Shown here: positions 1 through 11,568 of the stretch, one piece after another
Layout: the number at the start of each line of letters is the position of its first letter
Position numbering within the stretch: the first letter of the stretch is position 1
From: Fomitopsis serialis
Lineage: Eukaryota; Basidiomycota; Agaricomycetes; Polyporales; Fomitopsidaceae
DNA length: 22,412 nucleotides
Assembly: GCF_022376445.1 (NCBI RefSeq)
Contig: NW_025955526.1
Coordinates: 1 to 22,412 of the forward strand
Direction of reading: 5' to 3'
Translations under genes and position numbers: made by a program
Notes under the pieces: model-generated
Database searches by the model: none
The model's input: only the letters and a program-made list of their open reading frames with translations
Told to the model about the DNA's origin: nothing

Positions 1-2291
1 GGATCCATCGTCTCGGGAGTCGGGCTCTTCGTACCCGAGGCCTGATCTGGGAACCCAGATGCGAACGAGCGATCGGCCACGGCGATGAAGACGTACGTTT
101 CATTAGGTCGTACTCAAGTAAGTTATGAAGTGCAATACATCGGCGATGGGTCTGGGCTGCGAAGGTTCGAACAAGCATCTCTACCTGGCGTACGCGTTAT
201 CACACCACGCCTCGGCCGGGAGGTCCTGGAACGGTACCATTGTCATGAAAGTAACTAACCTGCAGGAAGACCGAAGGAAGACCAGACACGCGGTTTTGGT
301 GGGCATTGCGCCGACCGACGCGGCCGCCGGGTCCCACACTAGCGTAGCGTTGTGCGGAGTGTAGGTCTCTTTGAGACACCTGCGTGTAAGTGGGCAGGAA
401 GTATGGTCCGGTGAACTCAAGCTCAACTCGTTGTCAGGTGCAACCATCCTCAAGTCGCCCACAGGAGATGTCTGGGCAACGCTATAGCTGTCGCGTCTAG
501 TGTCAGGCACATACTGCCGACTCGTCTCTACGCACCCGATCGTCCGCTGGCCTGTCAGTGTAACGAACCCCTCCGCGCGATCGTCCAACCACGCATGTTG
601 CTTTCGACGTGGGCCGACCAGTCCATGTATGGTGTGCCGCCGCGCATCCTCGCTATCCTGCATTGTACGCCGACTCACCAGACAGCCGCCGTCCGCATCC
701 TCGAACGTGATGTCTCCCAAGCTCGCACACCGCCCCCCCGTCTTCTTCGGCACCTCCCGCGAACACGTACGTATGCGTGCTTCCTCGCCCGCCTTCTCTA
801 GGCCCGCTCGCCCCTCCCCGCTTCTCCAGGCTTCTCCGTCCTCACGATCGCAGATGCCCGCGGCCGGCGTCGTGGCGTTCGGGAAGTCTCCCTGCCTGGT
901 GTGCCACTAGTGGCGGCCCCATGCACGTCGAGCACGCGTCCGGTCACTAAGCTCCCGGGCCTTGCGCCGCGCGCGTGTCGTGCGTACATACGGTGACGTC
1001 GATGTCTGTATCATGGTTCTGAGCTGCCAGTGAGTAGTGACATAATAGATTGCACGTCCGCCATGCCTGCCTGCCCGCGTTTCTCCTGCCAGTGCGGCGC
1101 ATGAGTTCGACGTCTGGGTCCCGAGTATCCCGGAGGTGTCTATAGGACGAATCGGAGTCTACCGCGTCCACTAGCAAGGCCCTCGGACGGACGCGTGCAG
1201 TTCATCTGTGCCGGTGCACCCCGCCTCAAGCATCTCCAAGTCCAACTTCAGCGGAGGCATCGCATTGTCGATCGCTACAGATCCCCGGCCTCCCGCCCAG
1301 ATCTCCGCACCCCGCTACCCGCCTCTACTACTACGTAGTACGGAACCCAGCCCAGCATATAGGTCAACTTATCACCCCGCCTAGCGGCGTCTCAGGCTTA
1401 GCAGGATCACCCATACATATCACAGTAGCACCAGCCAGCAGACTCGTCGGCAGGAACTTGGACCCCAACTCCCAACTTGACCCTAGCTCGCGCCGGAGCG
1501 GCGACTCGAACAAGTTGGTCCTGATCATGAGATCCTCGGAACTCGACGACGCGACACCGCACGCAAGCGAGGCCGTCGGTCGACGCGACCCTCTCGATCA
1601 TGATCTCACACCGCGCCTCGGCACGCGAGCGAATTCAGATTCTGTCAGAACTCCGAGTCAGGGGTCAGAAGGACCCATCCGCGTCGACACGAGTCGCCAC
1701 CGTGACCACATTCAGCCTGAGCCTGAAGAGGCTGCTGCGGACCGCTTGCAGTGACACACTGATCGCCGCTGATATTCGGAATACGCCTACTAGTACTTAC
1801 GGTGACCCTGAAAGACCAAGCCCGCACCGGGTTACTTACATCACTGGCCTGAACTTAGATAGCACCCGGCTGCGCGGCGTAGCCTGGCGTAGCATTGAGC
1901 CTGTCGTGGGGTGCGGCTAAGATCTCCGGGTGCAGACAGTGGCAAGGAAACCGCTGCGCACAAGTGAAGCCGGAGGTCGACGCAAGGAGCCACATAGTAG
2001 GTACCAGGCAGAGGCAGCACACACACACCTATAGACACATGGACGAGACCAGTTGCAATTGCAATGCGATAATAGTAACATGAAAACCAGCAACGACGAG
2101 ACGATGATGATGCAACGGGTACTAATGACAGTCATTCAGAATCAGCACAGAAACACAGAGACATTGAACAGACGCAGTATAATGCTTCCTAGCGTACGCG
2201 TACGACCACCGACCGCCGACCCTGCAGCCAGTCCAGCCCAAACCCCAAGAACGACCTGGAAACCCTCAACGACGGCGACGACTCACGGCTC
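1..2291. other. GC-rich region with no recognisable gene
   Basis: I find no gene I can support here. The longest frames (for example 181-753 on the minus strand, 190 codons) overlap other open frames of similar size, have unremarkable arginine-, serine- and proline-rich compositions and show no motif that I know. A short CA dinucleotide run lies at 2018-2028. CpG is plentiful, so the stretch does not look heavily mutated by RIP or methylation. It may be intergenic DNA or eroded repeat sequence. Confidence 0.5.
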
Positions 2292-3257
2292 TCACTTCAC
2301 GACGATCACCCGCTTCGTGTGCTTCCCCGCGCGTCTCCTCTCGTTATGCGGCATCGGCCGCCTCCACGCCTCGTCCTCCTCCCCCGGGTACCCCTCTCCC
2401 TGCGGCGGCTTCCCGGCGTGCTCCTCACCCTGCTGTGGCGGCGGCGGCGGGTGCATCGGGTACTGCATCTGGACGTCCATCGGCGCGTGTGGCGGGGTCG
2501 TCCGCGCGTGCTGTGGGGGCGGTGGCGGTACGGAGTGCGAGTGTGGGTGCGGGTAGGGCGACGGTGCGGAGACGGGCGCAGACTGAGCTTGGACGGGGAT
2601 GATGGGGATGCCGCCGCGCGGCGCACGCGCGCCCGCCTGCGGCGGCGGCGGCGGCGGTCCAGCCTGCGGCGGCGGCGCGAGGGCGTGCCCCGGATGCGTG
2701 CGGGGCGAGCCCGACGTCTGGCGGGCGGGGTGCTCGGCAGGCGGCGGAGGTTGCGCGTGCGGATGTGGGTACGAGGGGCCCGCGTGCATGTCGACCTCGA
2801 TCTGCACGGTGACGATCTCCTTGCCCTTGCGCGCGAAGAACGCGCGCTCCTGCTCGAAGAAGAAGCCGGACGTGGAGCCCATCGCGGCGTTGGGCGGGGG
2901 CGGCGGGAAGAGCGCCATGAGCTCGTGGCCCGTCGGCGGCGCGGGGAAGCCGCCGCGGCGGGGCATGGCGGCGGCGGACGCGTCGACGGGGGAGAGCTCG
3001 AGGTCTGCGCGCGGGGACGTCAGCAGGGGCAGTCTGTGGGACGCGGGCATGCGCGGCGCACCTCGGAGGGCCGGCGGCGACATGGGGCGGCGTGCGCGCG
3101 CGGGGTCTGGCGGGGCGGGGGGGAGGAAGGCGCGTTTGGCGGAGGCGGAGGGGGGGCTGCGCTCGCTGCCGGTGGACGCGGTCGTCGAGGGCGAGAGGGA
3201 GGGCGAGCCGGTGTGGATGTGGGGGATGGGGCGGAGGTGGTACTTGGCGGTCGCCAT
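2292..3257 (-). CDS. Proline/histidine-rich basidiomycete protein of unknown function, 321 aa
   Basis: This is a single open exon of 322 codons on the minus strand. The start chosen gives MATAKYHLRPIPHIHTGSPS, and the frame closes just after the basic tail AGKHTKRVIVVK. The middle third carries the only folded-looking part, around residues 107-155 (GHELMALFPPPPP, then TSGFFFEQERAFFA and KGKEIVTVQIEVD). The rest is disordered, with runs of 5-6 prolines, His-Pro repeats and Gln-rich patches. From memory, the GHELMALFP, FFxQERAFFA and RRRAGKHTKRVIV blocks recur in uncharacterised agaricomycete proteins; this is recall, not a search result. There is no signal peptide and no membrane segment. The gene is extremely GC-rich, so long shadow frames cross it on both strands. 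The conserved-looking end blocks in one frame are the reason for choosing this one. Function is unknown; the basic tail might be a nuclear-localisation or nucleic-acid contact segment (inference). Confidence 0.8.
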   Translation of the reverse strand: MATAKYHLRPIPHIHTGSPSLSPSTTASTGSERSPPSASAKRAFLPPAPPDPARARRPMSPPALRGAPRMPASHRLPLLTSPRADLELSPVDASAAAMPRRGGFPAPPTGHELMALFPPPPPNAAMGSTSGFFFEQERAFFARKGKEIVTVQIEVDMHAGPSYPHPHAQPPPPAEHPARQTSGSPRTHPGHALAPPPQAGPPPPPPQAGARAPRGGIPIIPVQAQSAPVSAPSPYPHPHSHSVPPPPPQHARTTPPHAPMDVQMQYPMHPPPPPQQGEEHAGKPPQGEGYPGEEDEAWRRPMPHNERRRAGKHTKRVIVVK

Positions 3258-3344
3258 GGCGGGTGGTCAGGCTGCGGCGGGTGCGGGGGTGCGGTGGCGA
3301 GGCGAGGGCAGTGGGGAGAGGGGATCGAGGGGTGCAGGCGGGGG

Positions 3345-3354
3345 CCTTATAAGG
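3345..3354 (-). promoter_or_regulatory. CCTTATAAGG: TATA-like / CArG-type element upstream of the Pro-rich gene
   Basis: The palindrome CCTTATAAGG lies 88-97 bases upstream of the start at 3257, within very GC-rich DNA. It contains TATAAG on the minus strand, suitable for a TATA box. It also fits the CC(A/T)6GG consensus bound by MADS-box factors of the SRF/Mcm1/Rlm1 type. Distance and isolation in GC-rich sequence support a core-promoter role; which factor binds is inference. Confidence 0.5.
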
Positions 3355-5100
3355 GCGGGGGCGGATGGCGGACGCAGATGAAGCGACCCTGAGAGGGGGA
3401 GCGTTCTTGGTGTGCGATCGCGCATCGCCGCATCTGGCGTCCGGACTCGGACAGGAAAAGGAAAAGGAGGCCAGGCAGCTGCTAGGCGCGGCGCGGGCAA
3501 TTGATCCTGATTGCCACTTCGCCAGATCGCGATCCCTCCGTGCCCCCTCGCAGAACACCGGCCCACCGCGACCGGCGTCACCCCAGGCGCGCGCCAGCCA
3601 CCGTCGCTGCCAGCCTCGAAGCGAGCAAGCTCTGTCCACCTCTCCGCCCACGCACCGTCTTCTCTGCCCGCTGCATTCCCACTGCGCTGGCTCTTCCCGG
3701 CACACACAAGCTATGCCTTCTTCAGCCGAGGCCATGCCCACATCGCTATTGTCATACATCGCCCGGCGGCGGTCATCTCGCAGCGCACCGTTGCCTGGCA
3801 CATCCATCTGCCTCCGGCCTGCCAATCACACCACCGATTGCAGCGCGTGTGTCCCCGGACGCATCTCATCGACCGCCTCCTGCGCCACGGGGCCCCCATT
3901 ACCGCATCGGCCACGCTTACTACGCAGCGTACGTACCGCAAGATGATCGCGGCTCTCCGATAGCCTGCAGCCAATTGCTGGCACACCGGGCAGGGCGGAC
4001 TCGCCACCGTGCAATGGCAGGTCGCCGTCCAATTCGGCCCAGGCAACGTAACGCGCCCTGCGGGGGCCTGGTGGCAGCCGGCCATCAGGCTTCCGGTTTG
4101 AGCAGAAACTGTCATCACGCAGGCCGCCGCCGGACTCCGAGTGTTGTTCGACAGCGCACATCAGGCCGGAGACGGGCGTCGTGGCGACAGCGACCCTGCA
4201 GGAGGGCTGCAGGAGTCGTCGCGGTGGCAGTTGCGCGTGTCACGCCCATGACATGCCGTACGTCTCGAAACGTCTGGTCTGTTGACACGGACAGCGACTT
4301 CGCAGGCAGGATCCGAGTGTGCGCGGACGCAGGGGCGCTGCACCGATCGGCCCGCGCTCGCACAGACGGTTCGATCCAATTCGATCTAACCTGCACTCTC
4401 CGCCCTTTTGGGCCACTGATGGGATCCGGCAGCCGCTCGCCTCGGAAGACGCCTGCCCGTCGACGTCCATCGCCCAAGTTCACCGGCCGTCGCTTCCAAC
4501 GCATGACAGGTGTACGCCCGCCGCCTTCACGCCGCCCCAGATCAGGCGGCCTTCGCACGCTGCGTTCCCGTGTGCAGGTGCGATCACGACATGCCGTCAG
4601 CGAGCACTGCTGGCGGTGGCAGCTGCGGCACCTGGGGGCACGACTCATCGCCGCATCGCGCTGCATGGAAATGGAAGCCCGCGAGCGAGGATCAGCCGTC
4701 CTCGGAACCCGGATGCCACATCCCCGCGCGCTTCCCGTCGCGAAGCCTGCGCATCCGCCCGCCGCTCGAGCCATCTCTGTGCGGCTGGCCGCGTATGGCC
4801 ATGCCATTCAGTGCACCCCAGGCGCCGGCGAGGGGCTTGGTACTTATGTAGCGCGGGGTTTGGACGGCGTGAGCAGCACTCGGGCGGGCTTCGTGCTTGG
4901 CTCTTGGCTCTGCATCCTTGCCCGAGCCTTTCAATTACGCTATGGTCACCGGTCATGCCAGAACTGACAAGTCGGTGCGCGAGATTGCCCTGCAGATCAC
5001 CCAGTGACGATGCACCGTCCGGAGTCGAATTGGCATGTACTCATACTACTACCTTGTTTGCTCCGCTGATACAGACCGCGGACCTCGTGCGCGCGTAGTA
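3355..5100. other. GC-rich intergenic DNA with overlapping long open frames
   Basis: One plus-strand frame stays open from 3501 to 4967 (488 codons), but frames of 230-260 codons overlap it on both strands (4115-4807 minus, 4319-5098 plus). Its translation is scrambled Arg/Ala/Pro/Ser/His-rich sequence with scattered cysteines and no domain. This is what high GC with few stops produces. I treat the stretch as non-coding, possibly including the upstream region of the minus-strand Pro-rich gene. Confidence 0.5.
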
Positions 5101-7600
5101 CTTCGTCCTATTGCTCGCCGCCCGCTTTGCGGGCTGACGTGCCGGCTGTTATACGCACTCCCCACAAGGTTCCCGTCTTCCTTCCGAGGCAGCCCACCAC
5201 GCGTCTTCGGTGCAATCGAGGCAGAGCTGCGTCCCCGGCAACTCTGTTCCTCGCCGCATACGGAGCGCTGCACGCCTCGGCGTCCAGCGGAGCATCGACC
5301 GATAGCACTGCACGCGCCCTACGGAGCCATCTCCTCGCCCCTCCCCAGTGCCACGCCCGATCGCCCGGACGCGGGCGCCAAGCGGTCAACACCCGGCGCT
5401 AGGACAGCAGGGTCGCTGGGTTCCGAGGGGCCACTCAGGCTGAGCAGGCAACAGCCCGCGAAGGCGTCTAAGTGGGTGCGTCTTCGTCCTCGTCTTCGTC
5501 TATCGTGCGTGGGCGGATGCACGAATGCGCGGTGGTGCGCCGGGCACACTGAGAGTCAGAACTCGCCGCGCGCGGACGATTTCCGATCCAGACACGGCGC
5601 TATCGGCGCACCCCTGGATCGTCCGCCACGCTCGGTACCGTCATCGTCGGCGCCACCCGCGTCTCTCCTGACGAATACGCATACGCGGCGGGCGATGTCG
5701 ATGGTGCCTTGCCGAGGGGCGTTCATTAAGGAGCGAGCGATGCATCGAAGCTCGGGGGCGGGTGCGCTTCTTGCGCTTCCGCTTCCCTTCCGAGAACACG
5801 AGTTTTTTCAACCAGTTGGGCGTCTGGGATGAGGATGATCCCGTCGCTTCGTGCGGTATGACCAGCGCCGCTTGTCGTGGTCAGACTCAGAGGAGAGGAT
5901 TTGGCCCGGAGGGGGTTCGTTGCAGGCGATCGTGGTGTACGGTACTGCATCGCGCCGCACGGCGTTCCTCGCGCTCGAATCGACCAACCTCTGTTCGCGT
6001 CCCACTTTCGAGTTGCGGCAGCGCACTTTCGGAGCGGGTAAGTGCGCCTCGTTGCTCCTCTCGGGAGGCACACCGCCGTCACCCACCACATTCCGCGCTT
6101 CTTTAGTGGGTTTGATGTCAGGCCAGCGGCCCGGCTGCGTGGTCCATATGCTCCCACTCGCTGTGCTCTGCGGGGGCACGACAGGAGCCATCCTTGCATC
6201 TGTCTGCATCGCTCTCAGATCAGCCGTCCCCGTCGATATGATCATCTCCACCAGGCGTGATACATAGCTAGCTTGTGCGGATCGATATGTGTGTAGTGTA
6301 GACACGCGTACGATGCTGTGCTCAGTCCGCACATGTACACCAATCGTCGTATCAAGCTAGACAAACAGCGTACCACGGTAGCCTATCGATCCCATCACGT
6401 CAGGGCCGCCAGGCCCTCAAACTTCCCGCCCTTCCTCATGGAGGAGGCTTCTTGCCAGCGTAATTGCATGGGCGCCAGCCGTCCGTTGCTTCCGCACCCG
6501 CGCGCCTAATTTGCTCCCGTCGTTCTTGCCCAAACCGAGCGGGCACGGACACAAATCGAGATCGGATGGGAGCCGTGGGTGCGGTAGAGTGCGCAGGAGG
6601 TGTCCATGGCCAGGTCGCTAGCGCGGTTCGCTTCCCAGCGTGCATGGCCTAACCAGGAACCCGTCGCACCCCGCGAGCCGGTTAGTCATGCGGCCTGTGT
6701 CACGGATTCGGGCTGGTGCTGTGGACTCGGATAGGAGCTGTGCCAGCGGCAGCTTGGCGGGCTCGGGGGGTTATCTGCAGCCTGTGCGATTACATGTCCA
6801 GATATTGGCAGGCACGGGGATTACATGTTTGACTCGCCAGGATGATAGTTTGGGGTTCAGGCTGATGCAATCGAGCGACGTACCCGATATTGCTCGACCG
6901 CAGCGTATTAGACAGTTCATTCCGCTACCATCTTCATTAATCTCCCAGCATGGGCGACCCGAGCGGATCTCCATCCTCCACCAGGAGTTCGCCGTCCGTC
7001 GAATCCATACCACCCCGGTTTTGCACACCTGTGCTGTCCGCGCCGTATTGTCTTGCCGGCACATCGAGACGCGCCGGACGACTTTGTCCTCTGCTCCGGA
7101 CTCTGCCCGCCTTGTCGAGGATCAGCACCTAGTAGGATCCTGCGCGGGGCCCATCTTAACGCCACAGGGTCCTCCGAGGCCGTCGCTCATCTGCCCCTGT
7201 CAAGTTTAATACCGCGGCGGCGCCACTGCGTCGCTCGCTATTCGCCGTTCGGTGTTCCACGAGCCGGTCGAGCCGGCCATCGAAATGTCGACGGCGTAGT
7301 CGATGTTCGGATGGGCCGCAGACGGCTGCCGGTGAGGTTGGGGATGATTATGGTGGGCGCGCGATGGTATGTACCCTGCTGCTATTGCGTATGCGATGTG
7401 TCCAGTCCTGGCCGCCAGTTTGCTTCTACACGAACACCGCTATCCGCGGAACAATAAGCTACTGCACGCATTCGTCAGCATCACCACCATTCCCGTCATG
7501 GCAAACCGAATATGCCTACACGTAAACTGCCAATCTCACCTCGTCTTGTCAAGCCATCTACAGCAACTGCGTGTTCCGACCGTCCGCCGGTGGACAACGC
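5101..7600. other. Intergenic region, nothing recognised
   Basis: I read both strands and found no protein family motif, tRNA or tandem repeat. Frames such as 5726-6199 (minus, 157 codons) and 6640-7209 (plus, 189 codons) overlap counterparts on the other strand, lack splice-linked continuations that I could recognise and have no domain signature. Composition moves from GC-rich toward average across the segment. Confidence 0.45.
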
Positions 7601-7620
7601 CTGGGTGGAAGAACTTTACG

Positions 7621-7666
7621 TCGCAACCAAGAGGCGGCGGATCGGCAGATCGGGTACACAAGGCCC
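7621..7666 (+). repeat. Diverged interspersed repeat, copy A
   Basis: Around 7620-7640 the plus strand reads cgtcgcaaccaagaggcggc, followed about 14 bases later by gtacacaaggcc (7654-7665). The same two blocks occur in the same order and at nearly the same spacing on the minus strand at 9174-9220 (about 18 of 20 identical, then about 12 of 12). Both copies have an ttccgaaa block downstream, at different distances. The pair looks like two old copies of one repeat family in opposite orientation. No full element, terminal repeat or transposase frame could be seen. Confidence 0.4.
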
Positions 7667-8020
7667 CCGGGGTGGTCGACCCTTGGATGGGCGATTCCGA
7701 AATTTTATACCAGAAGTTCGAAAAAACCGTCATACCCTCCCCAACTCGGTCGAAGTAGACCGTCGATAGTGTCAGATTAGTTGTAAATTAGCTTCCTGTC
7801 ACACGCAGACAACCCTTTTTGCACGTGGCCCATTGGCTAGTCTACTTTTCGAGTTCGGTATTTTCAATCGCAGTCTAAATGTGCGTAGTGGATCGCAGGC
7901 GGAACCTCAAGTGTGTGGCTGAGCTTGTGGCGGGTGCGTCTGCGGCGGAAGCAACAGTGCGCTCTTGTCGCGTACTACTACTAGGTCGCCGTCTTTTCCA
8001 CTGCTCCTCCTCAGCTGGAC

Positions 8021-8042
8021 GATAGCGACTTTTACCGCTATC
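8021..8042. repeat. Perfect 7-bp stem hairpin
   Basis: GATAGCG and CGCTATC flank an 8-base loop. There is no neighbouring gene or T-run that would make it a functional terminator, so a role is not indicated. Confidence 0.35.
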
Positions 8043-8114
8043 TACCGTTTCCTTTCACGGGAAGACGTCCTCAGCTAAAGACTCGAACGTTCACCCCGGG
8101 CCCTTGCGCGTGCT

Positions 8115-8131
8115 AACACTGTAACAGTGTT
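8115..8131. repeat. Perfect 7-bp stem hairpin
   Basis: AACACTG and CAGTGTT are separated by three bases (TAA). It lies 72 bases after another perfect 7-bp hairpin. It could be a symmetrical protein-binding site or chance; no gene is adjacent. Confidence 0.3.
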
Positions 8132-8559
8132 CTCGACGTACCGTTGTGCGACAACTCCAAACACGAGCACGCAAACAAGGATGCGTGTGGTTTTCGAGCT
8201 CGTTTATCGGGCGCGGCATGCTCAAGAAGGCGACGCACGTATTTTCAGTAAGTGTTGTGTGCGCGGCAAGTAGCGATTCAAAGGTCTGTCCCTCGCCGTC
8301 CGTCTGCGACCTAGTGCACTTTACAGTCTGGATAGTTCATCAAGCGAGTTTGGTGTGTAGCGGCGTAACCGGAACGGCGCATTTGAGCTCGCTATTCGGT
8401 TTGTCCTCTATCTATCCCCCGAGCCTCTGGTCCTTCTCACCCATACTTTCTCGTCTGCACCTACTCGGCATGCCCTCTTCAAGTTCCGGATTCTCGTTTG
8501 CCTCGGTATGTGTCTGCCATCTGGCACAACTGGTAGCTAGTGACCGTCAACCCGAAATT

Positions 8560-8880
8560 TTGTCTGTCTGCCCTCGTGCGCGTCCACTCGCCCGCTCACA
8601 TGCCTGCCCGCCAATCCACATGCTCTCCTGCACGTTCGCCCGCTCGCCCATACCCTTGCTTACGTATCCTTGTGCTGAACAGCTTGGAGGCACACACCCG
8701 TACGAATAGTTGACCGTGTGTTTGTGCACTCGCTTACTCGCGCGCACGCCCGCTTTTCTGCCCGCACACTCGCCCATCTAGCTGCAAATGAATCTCCCGG
8801 CTCATTCGCCTGCATGCTCGCCCGTCTGGCACCTACAATGCCACCTGCCTGCCGACTACCTGCCTGCCTGATCACCACTC
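8560..8880. repeat. Pyrimidine-rich degenerate low-complexity tract
   Basis: The plus strand repeats irregular units of the type cgcccgctc, ctgcccgc and cctgcctg over about 300 bases. These give Ser/Pro/Leu-rich frames on the plus strand and Arg/Ala-rich frames on the minus strand. It looks like an eroded simple-sequence array rather than coding DNA. Units are not regular enough to count copies by eye. Confidence 0.35.
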
Positions 8881-9124
8881 TGCTTCATTGTCTGCCAACT
8901 CGGTCGTATGTGTACCTGCATATCTGCGTGTCCACGTCTCCGCCTGCGCTCTCACTAAGCCAGAGTCACACGGCGTCGAAGAAGGTGCGGATGTCATAGA
9001 GCAGTGTTCACCTACTCTACGTGGCCTGTAGATTTTTCAGCAATATAAAGGCACTTTTTTCACTGATTGAACGAGGGTGGGGGGGTGGTCTGGAGGCAGG
9101 ACCGCCGAAAAATAATAATATACA

Positions 9125-9146
9125 GGGGGGTGGTAGGGTGGGGGGG
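9125..9146 (+). other. Potential G-quadruplex on the plus strand
   Basis: Four G runs fit the G3+N1-7 pattern: ggg at 9128-9130, tggta, ggg at 9136-9138, t, ggg at 9140-9142, g, ggg at 9144-9146. A second G-rich run (gggtggggggg) lies about 50 bases upstream near 9075-9085, and an AT-rich stretch (aaataataatata) sits between them. The tract borders repeat copy B. Confidence 0.5.
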
Positions 9147-9173
9147 TCCAGATATTGAAGTTTCGGAAAAAAC

Positions 9174-9220
9174 CGGCCTTGTGTACGGAAATTTAATTCC
9201 TGCCGCCTCTTGGTCGCAAC
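9174..9220 (-). repeat. Diverged interspersed repeat, copy B (inverted relative to copy A)
   Basis: On the minus strand this reads cgttgcgaccaagaggcggc and then, about 15 bases on, gtacacaaggcc. It matches copy A at 7621-7666 in block order and spacing. Both copies also translate to ValAlaThrLysArgArg followed by ThrGlnGly, so they may be eroded pieces of a coding element, though no larger frame survives. The copies lie about 1.5 kb apart. Confidence 0.4.
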
Positions 9221-9299
9221 GCGTGACGTCCCCTGTCCCCCATGCACTTCTTGTGGCGCAACGGACATTGCAGCGCGGCGTCTGAGCGTCCCAGCCGAC

Positions 9300-11568
9300 C
9301 GCTGCGGCGCCACTACACTCATCGGTACATCCTCCAGGGACGCCACGATCATTTGAGTTACGACCCCCGTCTTCCTTGCCAAGTCATGGGTGATTCATCT
9401 CCACCCCGCGGGCGCTACGGACAACGTCCATTGTCAACGCTGAAGCGCCGAATGGGTGGGATGGGGCCGCAAACCGACCACCGCCTCGAGACTGGACACC
9501 TCCATGGACGACAGGGCGCTAACACGGGCGGCAGCGAGCTAACAGCATACGCGGTCAAACAGACTCACCTCCATTTCGTCTCACTGACACTCGCCGGGCG
9601 GCGAACACGCGTCCGAGTCAGCTCCGGTGGCGATCGGAGACACTGCGGCAGCGTTATGGTGTGCGGGTGGGACGGCGGGCGTAATTGACGAGGGAAGCAG
9701 CAGGATGGCTGATTGCGGCGTCGACGTCGACGGCCGACCGACCACGGTCTGTCCATGTCAGGTTCTGTCAAACGTCGAGATGTATTAGAAGGGCGAGCGC
9801 GACAGATCCCGACTGTCCGAACTGGCAGATGCGCGAGATCAGCATGTGTAGAGACGCCATATACAGAACCCACGTAGTGCGTATGGACGTGCTGCCCGGT
9901 CGGATAGCCTGGATTGTGGATGATTTTGATGGACGTTTGTTGCCGTGACGATTCGAGCTTGACGAGGGCAGATGAGTCTCCAGTTGCCAATCTATCGCCG
10001 CGGGCTATGCATGGCAATGCAACCTACTCCATAAAACCGACAGGGGAGGATCCGCCAGTCACTGGCCACCATACAGCATATGTCAAGTGACGACTTACCC
10101 GTTGTGCACGGTGGCTTTACCGTCCATGTGTTGTGGCGTGGCTTCGCAAGTTCGTTCGTCCTGTTCATCATACCGACGCTATTCTAGTCTAGCCACTGAC
10201 GCCTCAACGTTTAGCTTTTCCCTCCGAGTCGTTTCCCAGACACCCAACCTCCGCGCGTCTTCTGTGCTATCTTCGTCTCACCCATGACCAAGCCGCCCAA
10301 ACTTGCACGTCGTCACACATCGCAAACGCCTTACGACAGCTTTTCCCTGGCAACTGCATACAAGAACGCTCGCCGCCCCAGGGCACGCCCGGGAAGACAG
10401 CGGCTTCCCACTCTAGCTGTCTATGTCGACATCAGTCATGTATCTTGATCAGACGCACGGGCCATCAAACCAACGTTGGCGTGCGAGAAAGCGAGTCCTG
10501 CGTGTCCGTACACGGTGCAGGGAAGACGCTGGAAGACGGGACGGCATGCCGGACTTCTTCTCTTCGTGCGCTCGTTTGACAGTTCCAGTCGCCGGTGGAA
10601 GCGGGGTGAAGAATGATATAGTGGTCCCTGGCATATGACTTCACCGTCTCTGTCATGCCAACACCTCGTTCACCGAGACGATGTTGGCGGCGGATGCGAT
10701 TAGGAGACCGGTTGACATCCGTCTGTTTGTGCCGCTCGACTTCTGACTTGGATGGACCGTTGCGTTGTCAGTCCTGGCCGTATCCTGATCACCGTATGAC
10801 CTTGACTGACCACGGGGCGCCGGATCCTGTCCGTTTGCACATTGAGGGGCCCTGTACTTCAGGGACGATAAGAAGGAAAGTACGACAATGTGCACGTTGA
10901 CGATGCCGGCAACATGCGGCACCCACCCTGACAGAAGTCCTATGTCCGAAAGCAAATGTCAGATGGAGTTCAGCTGAGCTTTGCCATAAGTGGGTGACGA
11001 CCGTTCAGAAGGCGCGAGTGACGTTACTTGACTTCTCCTGTGCGTGGACAGCCGGCGGCCCGTGCGCGTAGAACCGAAATGAAATGTAATAGTGAGCTGC
11101 ATTCACCATGCTTGTTCTGGCGGCGGAATCCGATATGAGCGCATGAAGAACAAATCTGGCCGACCGGGGGATCTCAGTCAAGGCATGGCGATGAACAGAG
11201 CGCGAAAATACATAGAGTTTACCAGTTGTGTGGGGCGATCATTGTACAGAAGCCACAGCCCGTCTGCGACGAATTGTGTGCGGCCGCACGTCCCATCAGG
11301 AACTGACTATAATCATGATCATAGGGGCATTAGTCTGCAGAAGTTCGAAGCCATCCGATTGAGTCATCATAATCAGCATTCAGTCGCGGTGAAGCCTGCC
11401 ACCTACAAGGGTGCATGACGTATATCCGTACTTCGCCCGCTATCTTAAATGAAGATCATATCGTCAGCTGGCCATCCTTCGTTCTTATATTGACCGGCAG
11501 AATCCTTGCATGCAGGCAGAGCAGGTGAGCCTATGGAAACAGCGAGCCAAATGTAGTCATAGTATGGG
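9300..11568. other. Intergenic region, nothing recognised
   Basis: Composition is near-average and the open frames are short (about 60-150 codons), overlapping on both strands and without known motifs. Part of the stretch next to 11569 must contain the 3' untranslated region of the MPP6-like gene. I found no tRNA, tandem repeat or recognisable transposon protein fragment. Confidence 0.45.
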